Source: Microplitis mediator (taxonomy: Eukaryota > Arthropoda > Insecta > Hymenoptera > Braconidae). Taken from it: DNA of 64,000 nucleotides. The stretch spans positions 13,328,986-13,392,985 of the forward strand of contig NC_079972.1 in NCBI RefSeq assembly GCF_029852145.1, read 5' to 3'. The notes under the pieces are model-generated. The model saw nothing but the letters and a program-made list of their open reading frames with translations. It ran no database searches and was not told where the DNA came from. Below, in pieces: positions 22,095 through 35,245 of the stretch. Both the position numbers and the translations under genes were made by a program. Positions within the stretch are counted from its first letter, which is position 1. Every line of letters begins with the position of its first letter.

Positions 22095-25000
22095 ATGTCA
22101 AGTGATAGTGACCATATACGGAAACCATGTAAACGGATCCGCTGTCTTATATCTGACAGCAGTGAGAGCAGCAGTGATGAGTCTGTCATTGCTAGGATCC
22201 GCCGTAAACGCCGGACTCACATGGTTCGTTTACGATATTTAAATAAATATATATAAGTTGTTGACGAATATTTTTCTGACGTTTGTTTATATAATTTCAG
22301 AAGGTAGTTAGCGACGATGACAGCAGCGACGAGGATGTTATCAACCCGAAAGGAAAAAGAAATAGGAATAAGGTAACAATATAAAATAATAATGGATGTT
22401 TGAGTATGATTTATAATTACGTAGATATATATAAATGTATGTGTGGTTCTTTTGCAGGCATTAGAATCTGACAGTGATAGCTACAGTAGCTACAGTAGTG
22501 GAAGTAATTATTCACGTGGATTGACGAGCCCCGAGTGGGAATCAGACTGGGAGAGTAGCAGTGGAAATGAGTCAGATGAAGAGATAATTGCTGCCGATTC
22601 TCCTCGTCCTAAGAATAAAAAACAGCGGAGGAAAGATGATAAAGCTCAGCCAGAAGTACCGAAGAGTCCTGAGAATGTCGAGTCCGACGAGAGTGACGGT
22701 ACTGCTGAAAAATGTCCGATTTGTTTATTATCTTTCCGACATCAACAGATAGCCACACCGTCATCTTGCGATCACTGTTTTTGCTTGCTGTGTTTGACGG
22801 AATGGAGTAAAAATATCAACACTTGCCCAGTTGATCGCCGGACATTTACGACGATTAATATAAAAACTAAACTTGACGGCCCAGTATGTTTATTGACACT
22901 TAATTTTGTTGCTTGATTCTCATTTAATTTAATTTTATATTAATGATTAATACTTTTACTGCAGGTTATAAACAGTATACCCGTTCAGCAGAAAAACGAT
23001 ACTGTCGAACAAGTGCAAGAAGACCCGACGTATTGTGAGGTCTGTCGTCAATCTGATCGTGAAGAACGGCTGCTCTTGTGTGATCGTTGTGATAGTGGGT
23101 ATCACTTGGAATGTTTGACGCCTCCGATGGATGAAGTTCCTTATGACGAGTGGTACTGCCCCAGCTGTTCTGCTCATGACCCACATGCTAATGAACCGGT
23201 AAATTTATGACATTGATTGTATTTATTATTTATAGATTATATGAAAATTATAATAAACAAATTCAAATTATTAAAATATATTGTAGGTCAATAATGTAAC
23301 AAGTCGATTTAATGAAATGATGGCTACAGTACGAAGTCTTGGTATGACTTACGGAAGAAGAGAAGCGGGATTGGCTTCACAATATGAAACTGCAGCGCTT
23401 TTTGGGCTAGTACCGCAACGTCTTGTACCCCGAACACGTCAAACGGAACGTGTGCGTGCTAATATTCGTGCTAATCGCAGTATAAGAACAAATGATGACC
23501 GGATAACACCACAGCGCGTATTTGATCCAGATCAACCTTCGACTTCGTCCGGCTTTGATTCCATATCAGAAAACAGCCGCGGCCGCTCACCCAATTCAAG
23601 CGCAACTAGAAATTGTCCTCACCACAGCCGACACACTGCCAGTAAATCAAAATCTAAAACTCGCCCCAAAGCAACAAGCAGGAAAAAGAAAACTCCTAAG
23701 CGTAAAAAAAATGACTCAGAACCGCTAGTACAGAAAGTTATTATCAAAGAGTATGGTACTGATGGTGAAGAAAAGGAAATAGTGAGTTACGTCAAAGTCA
23801 AGAACGGAACAACCCGGAAATGTAAGAAGCGAGCAAGAAAATCCTTCAAGGTACAATTTTCACCGTAATTCAAATCTCTTACCACTTATTATTTGTACCA
23901 TAATAATATTTAATTAACATTGTCATTCATTACTTTCAATCATTTTAAAATAACAAAACGTTGAGATAAATAAGATATTCTTACTCACACTTGTTTTTAA
24001 ACTAATTAATCATCAATTTCTTTTATATTCATTTTTTTTTGTTTGAATTATTGTGATTACATTTATAATATTTATTAGACAAAAAAAAAGAAACAAAAAT
24101 TATACTTATAATTAGCATAAAATTAAATCGAACTTCATAAAATGAATTATTAAACTCAATTATATTTATAAGCGTGATTTAAATTTCATATCTTTAATTG
24201 GCCTCTGTAATAATTTAATTGATAAAAAAAAAATGTCATACCGTATTAATATACTTATTGTACTAGTAAATGTATCACAATATCTTTAATAATAGCATCA
24301 TATTCAATAATAATAATGATTAATAATTTTAAAAAATTGTTCAATAAGTCGAATATATGATTAAAAATAAATTCGACATTAAAGAATGGTTTTTAAATAC
24401 TTTTTTTCCCAATCCGACAATGACTTGACAAAAAATACTTGGACACTAAGTGTTTTATTAATAATATTTACAATAACTATCATCTTAATTAATATTATAA
24501 TAGAATCGCTATCGTTAAAGATTTAAATTATTTCAAGTTATTTATTTTATTTTTCTAGAGACGGAAAAATAAATATCATCGCAGAGCTTGCCGGCGAATA
24601 GGCAATATTAAATCTGTGAGAAAAAGAGTCGCTATTGCATTAAATATGGCTAAAAAAAAATCAGCTAATCCCATTGGATTAGTATCGTTAAATAATCAAA
24701 GCTCCTCAGTACCTCAACGAACTGAGTTAACAAACGCGAGACATCATGCCGGCATACCACAACTTAATTTATTTGGAAATAATTTACCTTTAGATTACTA
24801 TCCCTTCGGGTAAGCTTTTTAAATATTTAATATCAACAATTGTTTAAATAAATAATATTAAATATATCAAATGGGTTTTAAATGTTATAGGTCGGATGAC
24901 GAAGTAAATCCATCTGTGAGTGAAGAGGACGGTATTAGTGGCGGTAACGTTGTTAGTGTTAGTCGTCACAGTGCCTCCTCAATAAATGCTATTAGACGCC

Positions 25001-28000
25001 GGCTCGCGTTAAAGACTCGCGTAAGCCGCGTTCCAACTATTGAATCACAACCGATTACTACAGATCTACTTGCTAATATTATCAGCTGTCAAGAGCTCTG
25101 GCATTCCAAGGATACTAAAATAAATCTAAAACCCGATGGCACACTGATACCGGAAAAGAAAAATAACAAAACCGATGTAGTTAGAAATAATAACACGTTG
25201 ATTAAGGAATTTAATCAACCGCCAAGTAATAATAATAATAATAATAATAGTATTATTGATCCCGTAACCGAAAATACAGGGTCATCAAACATTAACGCTG
25301 CAGACATTGTTCAAGCACCGATGTATAATAATTCACGAGGCGGTAATAACTCGGACAATGCTGGTGGTGGTGGATCTTTCAGAGGGAATTATCACAATAG
25401 AGGTCATCATGGTCACAATAGAAATGACTACGGTCCTCCGCGGGACTCTTATTCAGGTAACGGGCCACCGATGTACGGAGGACCTGGACCACGTGATAAT
25501 TTCGGTCACGGTGACTTCCATCAGCCGCCGCCGTTACTCGATTTCGGGCATAATCGACGACAGCCTCATTTACCTGGAATCCACCGTAATCGTAACAATC
25601 AACATTTTCGTAATAATCCCGGTCGTGGACGTAATTTTAATATGGATAGAGACAGAGACAGAGGAGGGTTCAGACCGATGGATAATATCCAGCATTCAAA
25701 TTTTCAACAACCCAATACATTTAATAATAATCCTAATATAAGTAATACTAATACTGCAGTACTACCGAGTAATGTCTCAAATTTATCACTGCAAGATACT
25801 CCTGATAATTTAACCTCGGCTAATATCGATGCTGATGTACCAGAAAACACAACATCAGAAAACGCTGGCAGTTCGTCTGTAGTTCCTGATGTCAATTTAA
25901 CAAATGAGTTGCCAGCTGCTGTTGCTACTGAACAAACTCCCGATGCCGAAGAGTGTGATCTTTATAGTGATATTGAAATGCCAGTTAAATCAAGTGACAA
26001 TCAAGAGGATAATGATGATGATAAGAAGAAGAAAGACGGGGAGGATGATAACAATGGTGATGGAAATAGTTCTGTGGAAGCTCTTTTACCACCACCAATA
26101 CCACCCTCAGATTTATTAGACTTTGAGGATAACATGAAGAGTGATAATGAAAGTGATGATAATGATTTAGTTATTGATGATACACCAAAAGATCCTGTTA
26201 TCACTGACGCTAAAGAAACTAAGACAGACGACATATATGATCCATTTGCTGTTTTAGATAGTGATAGTAATGATAGCAATGCACGTGATGTTAATGTAAA
26301 AAATAATAATAATGATGAGCAAGCTGAGAGTAGCACAAATTTAGATTCCAGTGTTAACTCATCTATATTACCACCTTTAGAACCACCGCCTATGCCGCCA
26401 GAATTCGCGGCTATCGTTGATATGTCCGGTGATATGAAAGATACTAAAAAAGATTCACTTACTCTACTGGGTACATATTACAACGACGATGACGATGATG
26501 ATAATCCTAATAACGACGAGGATGATGACGATGAAGCTAAAGGCGACTGTCCTAATTTTTCAATTTACTCATCGGAAACTATGGACGTTGCACGACACGC
26601 TGAGCAGGAATTAACACAACAAATAGGCCCTCTTGAACCACCACCCATGCCACCGATAATTCCTGATGATGATGACATCATTGTTGCTGATGTACAGGGA
26701 TGCGATTTAGCAGACATTCCTGAACCAGTTGATCCTTATATTGAGTCGTTGCAAAAAGAACGACAGACATTGAGTAAAATACCGACTAAAAAATTATCTA
26801 TCGATTCACGAGGTAAAATAACATTTAAAATCGGTAATAAATCTAAATTGAACAATAAATTGTACAACTTGCAAGATCAGTTCGAAGACACTGTGTCGAC
26901 TTCTATGGATAAAGACAAAGAGTCGAAAGATAAGGAGCTTAAAGATAAAGAATTGAAAGATAAGGAGGTAAAAGATAAAGAATTGAAGGAAAAAGAGTCG
27001 AAGGAAAAAGAGTTGAAGGATAAAGAGTTGAAGGAAAAAGAGTCTAAGGACAAGGAGTTAAAAGATAAAGAATTGAAGGAAAAAGAATTGAATGAAAAAG
27101 AAAGTGAATTATTTTTAATGAAAAAAGTTGATGATGAGGAAATACAAAGTGATAATAATGATGATGATGATGATGATGATGATGAAGCTGCTGCTAATCA
27201 AACTACCGAGAGTAGTAAAGAAGATAAAGAAGACGAAGAAGAGGAAGAAGAAGAAGTAGAAATGGTAGAAGATGAAGAGGAAGAGTTTGTATTAATGAAA
27301 TGCGATTCACCTGCGGTAAAATCAAATAAAGAAGAGGACAAGGATGGTGAAAAAATGTCAATTGATGGAAATGAAAAAACGGTAGATAATTCTAGCAGTA
27401 AACCCGGCTCAGATATACAAGCATCAGATGCCGCTGAAAATGTAGATGCAGTTGTAATGGAAGAAGAAAATATTTCATTGAGTAAATCAATATCTGATTT
27501 AATGGAGGAGCCTGAGGAATTGAAACTACGCAAGGATAATGTTGAAAGTAATCCCGAGGCGAAGAGTAGCGCTGAGAATGAAATTTGGGAATCCGATGGT
27601 GCTTATACTCCGTGTAAAGATGAAATGCCTGTGAAGGACAAAAGTGATGCGACTAATGAACCGACTGCAGAAGTATCATTTGATACTGGGTTAGAACCAA
27701 TCACTCCACCGCCTAAAGACAGATCGACTGATGATTTGGGTGCTCGTTGTCCGACACCAATCGAATACGCGGGTTTAGGCACAGAAGCTATTTCTGAAAC
27801 GGATGAGCCTATTAATTTTGAAGAGGAATTGTCGCAGTTACAACGTAAAGAGAAAGAAATAGAAGAAGGTGAAGTGACCGACGAGAACAAGGTACCTACT
27901 AGTAATTCTAAAAAGCAAGATAAGTCGTCGGATACTGATAACAACACAGACACTCGTAAGAAGAAAAAAAGTAAACGCGATAGGTGTAAAGAGGCCAGTG

Positions 28001-31000
28001 AAAAGAATAAAGAAAATATATCATCAGATAATCAAGTTGAGTGGAAAAAAATATCTAAAAGTACAAAAGAGCGATCTTATCGCGAGAAAAGTAAAAATTA
28101 TGAGTCAGGTGATAAGGATAAAAGTAAAGAAAAGAATAAGTATCGTGATAGAAGTAAAGATCGGGCTAAAAAACATAGTAAGGATGACAATGACAAGAAA
28201 AAGGTTAAACGAAAGGAATTGCCGCGTTATGATGTGAGAAAAATAGTATCCGAAAAACCTGTCAGACCACGAAAAGATGAGTATGGAAGAGACATACGTG
28301 ACTTATCATTAAGTTTATCACCAAGTCGCAGTATAGTTCGTGCCAATAGAAGATCACACTCACGTTTAAGTCGTTCCTATTCGCCTAGAATGAATTTGCG
28401 TAAAAGTCGATCGTGGTCACGTGGTCATCGTCCACGTTCCCGATCTCAAAATCGATCGTCGCCCTACAAACAATCTCTGTCACGATCACGTAAAAAATCA
28501 GTGACACGTGATCGCCGATCTTTGTCGAGAAGACGATCAAGATCCCCGCCAACGAATAGGCGTAACCAGCGAGTGTCACCTGCCCGTCAACATCAGCTTC
28601 GGAGAAGTAAGAAAAAACAATCACTTTCACGAAAAAATAGATCAAGAACGAGATCTTGGTCGCGTTCACGATCAAGGTCTCGTGTACGAACACGTTCGAG
28701 GTCCCGAGGACGATCACGGTCGCGATCTCGAGTAAGAATGAGATCGAGATCAAAATCTAGGACAAGTTCAAAGTCGCCGTCGAAAACTAGGTCAAGATCA
28801 CGGGGTGCTAAGAAAAAAGAAAAACTTAAAAAGCAAAAGTCTCCCGCTGCTAGTCATTCACGGCGACGCAAACGATCAAGAAGTCGGAGTAAGACACCGA
28901 CATCTAAGAAAACACCCAAGTCGCGAAGCAAAAGACGCAATAAACGTGATTCTAACATTGCTCAAGCAAATACATCCCATTCATTTATCACAAGATCAAG
29001 ATCACGCGAACGTTCTTATTCACATGACAGAAATCACAGCAGAAATTGGAACAAAATCAATGACAAGGATATCGAACACAGTCCCTTTGACATGCGGGGC
29101 GATAAAGATCAACAGGTTTCAGGAAACGCCGCTGTGTCATGGAGTGCGCAATGGACACCCTCATGGTCACGATCTCGTTCACGCACACCCATTGCCATAA
29201 ACAAACAACGGGACGATCATCTCATGCAATCTCACAATTGGTCCCCAACATCGAGCTCGATCGGTGACTTAATAGCCGCGCAGTCACTTAATTTACCACC
29301 TTCATCACCACCCTCTCAGTCTTCAATGTTATTGGCTTCTATGAGTAACGCTGCCGGGAATATTAATGGAGCCAATCCATCAGCTCCCACGCAGCTAGAC
29401 AATATTGTGTCTCCGAAAAACTTAACTGTCATTCTTCGTAATAAAGATGCCAATAAAAATAAAAAGAAGAAAGACAAACGTTCGAAGGAAAAGAAAAAAT
29501 CACGTGACGTGGATCGTCGCAAAAGTAGTAGTAAGCGTAATCGTACGCCACCACCTTCAAAAGAAGTGTTTGCCAGTGGCGATAATATTTTGGTCAGTGT
29601 ATGTTTCAATAATGAAAATACTGGCGGACAATCAAATAACATGTCTATGAACTTAACTGACACATTGCCGCTGCTGACAACGGCTAAACGACGACGACGT
29701 GAACCCATTCAACCTGACGAACCAATTCAACCGGCTAAAAAACCAAAGAAAGATAAATCTAAGGATAAAAAATCACGTCCATCGCCCAAGGTCAATAAGA
29801 GAGACAAAAAAAGAAAATCAAAGGCCGCTGAAATAGCGGCTACTAAAAAACCTGTTGCTGTTATTGATTTAGATCAGTCTCCATTTCGTGAACAGACACT
29901 CTCGCCACAGGACGTCATTGTTTTAAGTGACGACGACAATGTTGGTAACAATGATAATAATAACATTAATAACAGCAATAATGGTAACAATGGCAGCAAT
30001 GAAGAGAGGAATAATATAAATATTATGAACAGCAGTCATGACAATACTATCAATACTAGTAATAATAGTGAGCATAATAACATTTCAAATGATAATAATA
30101 ATGGTGCAGGTGGTGGTAATAATCAAAATAATGACGTCTATGACGACGACGATGAGGATGATCGTGATCACGACGAAGACAATGGCATGTTTATGTTTGC
30201 TAATCAACAGCAAGATGATAACAATCAGCTGGGCAAAGGAGATGACAAGGCAATGCAACAAGAGCATCAGCAAATGAAACTGCTGCAGCAAAAACGTCTT
30301 AAACTGTCGGAACACGAGCTATTCATGATTCAGGGACCTAAGACACCACCGGAACCTCAAGTCAAATTTTCAATCAGCAAACAGCAGAGTAACTTGAGGT
30401 CTATTATAATGCACCCGCTTTTCAACAGAGATCGTGACGATGAGATGGAAATAGAGGGGCAATTGAACATAAACACTAATGTGTCACGAGGTAAAGAAGG
30501 ACAGGGAGGACAGAATGAAATATTCGATGAGAATGACAGCGTTGAGATAAATAATAGATTGATGAGTCAAGACCAGGCTGCTGATAAAAGTATGGAGCTT
30601 GATCAGGAAGAAATGGGAGATGATAGCAACAAGAAAGGAGACGGTCATCAAGTCGCGGACGATGAAGACGGCGAGCAAGATGACGAAGAGGGCGAGGATG
30701 ATGAAGAAGATCGGGAGGATGATGAAGAACAAATAAAAGGAGACGGCAAAGGAATGGGCGATGAGGCTAAGAAACAGGGTGACAAGGAAAAGAGGATGGA
30801 TGATGAGTCGGATCGTGATAAGGCCGACAAGAAAGCATCCAAGAGTGATAGCAAAAATTCCGAGGTTATAGATTTGTGTAAAATAGGTCCAAATACGCCA
30901 CCTGAACCGCCAAATTCACCTCTGACTTCACCCGATGTCTATGATCCATTTGACCCAACTAAATCTAGATCACCTACACCCAGCGTAATTGAGGAGCCTC

Positions 31001-32326
31001 ATTTACCCAGTGATCAGAAGCACGCTAACAAAGGTTCTGATTTGAATACAAACAGTGAGAAACAAGAGGGCGATAAACCAAAGGTGATATCTATGGTGAC
31101 GATAAAACGCGCATTGTCGCCAGAAAAAGCCGCTGCTTCACCAGCTAAAGTTCTCGACACGAGGATAGAAGCTAACATGGCGATCGATCTCTTAAATCAG
31201 AATTCAGCTTCAGCTGCTAATATCAGTTGTTTCACAACGATAAATCCTGTTCTGGCAACAGTAGCCGCGGCAGTTCAACGCAGTGGTATGTTTAATTTAA
31301 ATAATCCATCTGCTGGTTACGGAATCACTGCGCAAAGAAATACTGCCGGTCATATAAATCGGCTGTCACCTAGCAGTCAATTGAAGCAGCAGCGAGCCAA
31401 TGAACGAGTACCTCAGTTATCAAACTTATTTGGTAATTCTGTAAAGAACATGACTGCTAATTCGCGGCTAAACAAATCCTCAACAACAATGGATACCAGA
31501 AATAGCAGTTCCATGTTGACAAATAATGGCGGTGATGTGGAAGCAAATGACGCTACTATTGACACATCATCACCCTATTCACCCGGATCGAGTTTAAGCG
31601 ACGGTATTTTTGATCCACCTAGTCCTGCTAGAAATCATCACAGCCCACCACGATTACAACTACCATCCCTTAGTAATTTATCTAATATAAATAAAAACAC
31701 TAGTAGTAATAATACTTCAGCATCGAAAAATAATAGAAGTATGACGGATAAAAAAGATATTTTTGATTCATTGTTTGACTCATCGCCTATAGTTAAATTA
31801 AATTCAAACAAGCTACGCAATATCAATAAAAAGTCCCCGGATAAAAGAAAAAAAATGGGAAACTCAAAAATTGGCGTACGCATGGATGAAAATCAGCTGC
31901 AGATACTTGATGATTTACCGAGTTCAGCGGTTGAAATGCAAGTTAAAGACAAATTTTTGAAGAAACTTAACCGACAGGAACGCGTCGTTGAAGAAGTTAA
32001 ATTAGTACTGAAACCACATTATACTAAAAAACATATTAACAAGGACGAATATAAGGATATTATGAGGAAAGCTGTGCCCAAGGTAATTTACAAGTCATCA
32101 GTAATTATCAATATAATTAACAACGAGTAATAAATTTATATATTCTTTTTTTTAGATATGCCACAATAAGTCTGGAGAAATTAATCCGAAAAAAATTGCT
32201 CACTTGGTAGAGGCTTATGTTAAAAGGTGTCGAAATAATAAACGTAAATCAATACCTGAAATAGTTACAAAGCCATCAGCAACAATGACAGCTGCAGCGA
32301 CAAATAAAAATTTACGATTGACGTAA
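22095..32326 (+). CDS. PHRF1: PHD and RING finger domain-containing protein 1 (CTD-binding SR-like)
   Basis: Eight exons, 22095-22223, 22301-22372, 22458-22883, 22965-23198, 23287-23850, 24559-24809, 24891-32082 and 32156-32326, join in phase to about 3012 aa. Order: acidic/Ser N-terminus; RING finger (about 152-193, CPICLLSF ... CDHCFCLLCLTEW ... CPVDR); PHD finger (about 231-277, CEVCRQSDREERLLLCDRCD, ending WYCPSC); a basic region; then the 7.2-kb exon. That exon encodes Asn/Gly-rich, Asp/Glu-rich, (KDKEL)n and SR/RS-rich (about 28300-28960) disordered stretches. A C-terminal SRI-like helical domain (KFLKKLNRQERVVEEVKLVL...) spans the last junction. Known PHRF1 proteins are nuclear ubiquitin ligases that bind the phosphorylated RNA polymerase II CTD and methylated H3K36. 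The stop at 32324-32326 overlaps a good donor (ACGTAAGT), so alternative last exons at about 32426 or 33491 are possible. The large exon is about 1000 residues longer than usual. Confidence 0.93.
26902..27105 (+). repeat. In-frame KDKEL/KEKES repeat within PHRF1
   Basis: About 13 tandem variants of a five-codon unit (K-D/E-K-E-L/S/V) encode a highly charged, probably single-helix stretch. The repeat is directly visible in both DNA (AAAGATAAAGAATTG variants) and protein. It is likely prone to length change. Confidence 0.9.
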
Positions 32327-32675
32327 GTTTATTATTAATAATCCCGTAAAGTTTCCATCGCGTGTAATGTTAATAATATATTTATTTCTAAACAATATAT
32401 ATATATATATGTAACATTGTTTTAGCAGTGAAGGATATTCTTAGACAGTACTCCCCCTCCCATTTTTTAAAAACATTCAATGGCTTTCAACTGTCATAAC
32501 TGTATTGAAATTTTATTAATTATTAAAAAAAATTTAAGCATTAATTTGCAGAAGTACTCTCAGTTATTAATTAGGAGTCGAACGAACTTTGGTAAATAAA
32601 TTTTCACATAAAAAATTTGACGTTTCGAATTTTAATATTGACATAAAGAATTTACTGAAATATATTTTCTGAGTT

Positions 32676-32918
32676 ATGATCCTGAAGTTCGTAGACAATT
32701 AAAAATTTTCGGATTTTTTTTTTAACAAATCCATTTCAAAAAAATGGAAACTAAAAATATGCATATGTAGAAAATTTTAAAAACTACAGGTGCAATTTTT
32801 TCAAATTGTTTTTTTTTTCGAATTTTCCGTCTAAAAGAAAATCCAAATAAAGCACAACCTCTCCGCTTCGCTTCCGAGGCGTGCAAAATTATTAGACGTC
32901 GGCTAACTTCAGTATCAT
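32676..32918. mobile_element. ACTGAAGTTAG-end MITE (nested)
   Basis: It starts ATGATCCTGAAGTTCGTAGA and ends GTCGGCTAACTTCAGTATCAT. The core matches the copies near 4.7, 20.2 and 45.4 kb. It contains an additional GC-richer patch (about 32830-32880) absent from the others. Confidence 0.75.
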
Positions 32919-33057
32919 TTCTAAATTTCGTAAAATTTCTAATTGATAACAGCAGTAATAAAATTCGGGAGATCGATCCAACAGATGGATTGAAAGAAAG
33001 ATTCCTTTTGGAAGTCGAACAGAACTACCGTGTTTTGGACATCAGAAATCGTAACTA

Positions 33058-33297
33058 CCCTCGCAGATTTGAATCATGGTGGAAACACGGTGGGTTTGTT
33101 CCATTTTACCATTGTGATTACGCGATGTATCCAACGTGGAACCACGGTGGTGAAATAGCATAAAGCCACCGCGTAATCACAATGGATATACTGTGTATAC
33201 CCGGTGGTGAAATAGAACAAACCCACCGTGTAACCACAGTGGATCCACGGTGTTTACACTTCCACGGTGTTTCCACCGTGATTCAAATCTGCGAGGG
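33058..33297. mobile_element. TA-flanked CCCTCGCAGATTTGAATC palindromic MITE, copy 1
   Basis: A 240-bp near-palindrome flanked by TA (33056-33057 and 33298-33299). The ends read CCCTCGCAGATTTGAATCA and its inverse. The interior consists almost entirely of CCACGGTGG/CCACCGTGG-type words in both orientations. Copy 2 (331 bp) is at 41052-41382. Confidence 0.88.
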
Positions 33298-33439
33298 TAC
33301 GATGTCTTTTTTTCAATAAATGCTTTAATTTCTTCTCAATTAATTAATAAAATTGTAATACAGTTATGACAGTTCAGTCATTGAATATTTTTAAAAAGTG
33401 TGGGGGAGTTGGTATCGTCTCAGGATGCCTCTAACGAGA

Positions 33440-34420
33440 GAAACTTGTGATGAAAAAAATAAAATGAAATAAAATATGATATTTGTTACAGAAAAACAGC
33501 TTGGAGTTGATCAACAGTTGTAAACATTAATTAATAAAATGGTTTGTCAAGCGAGTTTACACGACTCGATAACTATAAAAAAATGTATATCAAACAGAGG
33601 ACAATTATTGATGATATTAATTGTCAGCGGAGGAGCAATCGTTTTAATTCTATGTAAATACTTAATTAATTCATTGTATTAAAGCGCAATATTTGTATTT
33701 ATCTTTAAATATAGCCTGTAATACGCCACTGTTTAACACTAAATATCCGTATTATTGCTACATTTTATTATGTAGAATAAAAAAATGAAAATCTTATATT
33801 ATATAGTTATTAATTAGTATTTATCGTAAAGTTATGAGGTGAATAAACAGTAAAAAAATAAATAACAATTGGAATAGTTAAAAAAATTATTGATATTTTA
33901 CCACTATCGTTAAATAAAATTTTTTATTATTTAACTTGTAGTCCAGTATTATTGTTTCATAAACTTAATGCTCATACGTAATTATTTTTTTTATTTATAA
34001 ATGAATGTCTATTATATAATTGAATGTCATTTTGTAACAATTATAACTATTATTTTTTTTTTAAGATATTTATGTTTGTCTGAGTTAATTAATTAATTAA
34101 TATAAGATACTTTTTTTTATCAATAATTCATTAAAACGACATTAATGTGTTTTATTATGTTAAGTACGTACAAGTATGTTACGTACTAGGTAATTTAAAA
34201 TAAACTATTGCATTACATTTTATTTTTATTCACCATATATTTACTTTATTATTATTTTTTCGTAGTAAAATATATTTTAATTGTTGATATTCATTATTTT
34301 CTGTGAAAATTGTAAAAATAATTTAGTTTTTAAATTTTGACATTTCATTGGCGCGGTTTTTTTTTTGCTGCAATTAATTTGTTATTTATTTGTTATTTTC
34401 CCGCCCATGGATGATGTAGA
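33440..34420. other. Probable PHRF1 3' UTR / intergenic, AT-rich
   Basis: No gene found. An acceptor-like TTTGTTACAG at 33481-33490 could open an alternative last PHRF1 exon (short tail ending in a stop at about 33508). Several AATAAA words (for example near 33776 and 33840) are compatible with polyadenylation. Confidence 0.4.
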
Positions 34421-34655
34421 AATAATTTAAGGCCGATCGATCCTCGAAAAAAAAAATTTGATGCTGGGTTGACCTCTCAGAAGGCCACTTTTGTGTTATG
34501 AGCTGCTGTGAGATGCTGTAGTGGATCTGGGGGTTCGTAAAAATTTTTTTTTATCATGAATTGCATTCATTTTATTTATTTTCGTGTCCACGGATGATCT
34601 AGAATTCATTTCCACACAATTGATCCTCGAAATAAAAAGTTGATGCTGTCATGTC
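34405..34655. repeat. Two diverged direct repeats (about 70 bp)
   Basis: About 34405-34470 and 34588-34653 share CC(C/A)(A/C)TGGATGAT(G/C)TAGAA, then GATCCTCGAAA and TTGATGCTG. They are an imperfect direct duplication spaced by about 185 bp, and the function is unknown. Confidence 0.6.
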
Positions 34656-34659
34656 TGTG

Positions 34660-35215
34660 GGTCTATCTTTTCTATAGGATTTCTATAGGATTTCTATGGG
34701 ATTTCTCTGACAATCCTAGAGAATTCCCATAGAAAAGAAAGTTTTTTTTACAACGCCGAGTTTAGGGTCTATCTTTTCTATAGGATTTCTATAGGATATT
34801 TCTAAAGGAATAGAAATCCCATAGAAATACCATACATATTTTTTTTCCCTGAATATCCGATTTATGGTATTTCTCTGGAATAGAAATCCCATAGAAATAC
34901 CATAGAAATACCATACATATTTTTTCTCTGAATATCCGATTTATGGTATTTCTCTGGAATAGAAATCCCATAGAAATCCCATAGAAATACCATATATATT
35001 TTTTCTCTGAATATCCGATTTATGGTATTTCTCTGGAATAGAAATCCCATAGAAATCCCATATAGAAATACCATACATATTTTTTCTCTGAATATCCGAT
35101 TTATGGTATTTCTCTGGAATAGAAATCCCATAGAAATCCCATAGAAATACCATACATATTTTTTCTCTGAATATCCGATTTATGGTATTCCTCTGGAATA
35201 GAAATCCCAAAATTA
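34660..35215. repeat. Minisatellite with about 79-bp unit built on an 11-bp subrepeat
   Basis: GGAATAGAAATCCC recurs at about 34807, 34877, 34956, 35035, 35116 and 35195 (mostly 79 apart). Each unit also contains CTCTGAATATCCGATTTATG and several 11-bp steps ATAGAAATCCC/ATAGAAATACC. The left edge (34660-34790) has the inverse orientation (CTATAGGATTT repeats). The long minus-strand open frames here are translations of the repeat. Confidence 0.92.
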
Positions 35216-35245
35216 AAATTAATAATCTAAAATTTATTACTAATA

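Larger units (their letters stand above)
32428..33432. mobile_element. MITE with CATTCTCAGACAGT-type ends, interrupted by two others
   Basis: The left end (about 32428, GGATATTCTTAGACAGTAC) and right end (about 33432, reading inward AGAGGCATCCTGAGACGATA) match the ends of the uninterrupted copy at 52465-52916. Inner sequence also matches (for example ACAGTTATGACAGT). This copy is split by an ACTGAAGTTAG-end MITE (32676-32918) and a TA-flanked palindrome (33058-33297). Confidence 0.7.

Noticed and set aside
26902..27105. Regular short repeats that might suggest a CRISPR-like array
   Set aside because: They are in-frame protein repeats in a eukaryotic gene. There are no spacers of equal length and no cas genes.
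25307..31883. Many alternative-frame ORFs inside the PHRF1 exon
   Set aside because: They are shadows of the 7.2-kb coding exon, caused by biased codon use in low-complexity stretches.
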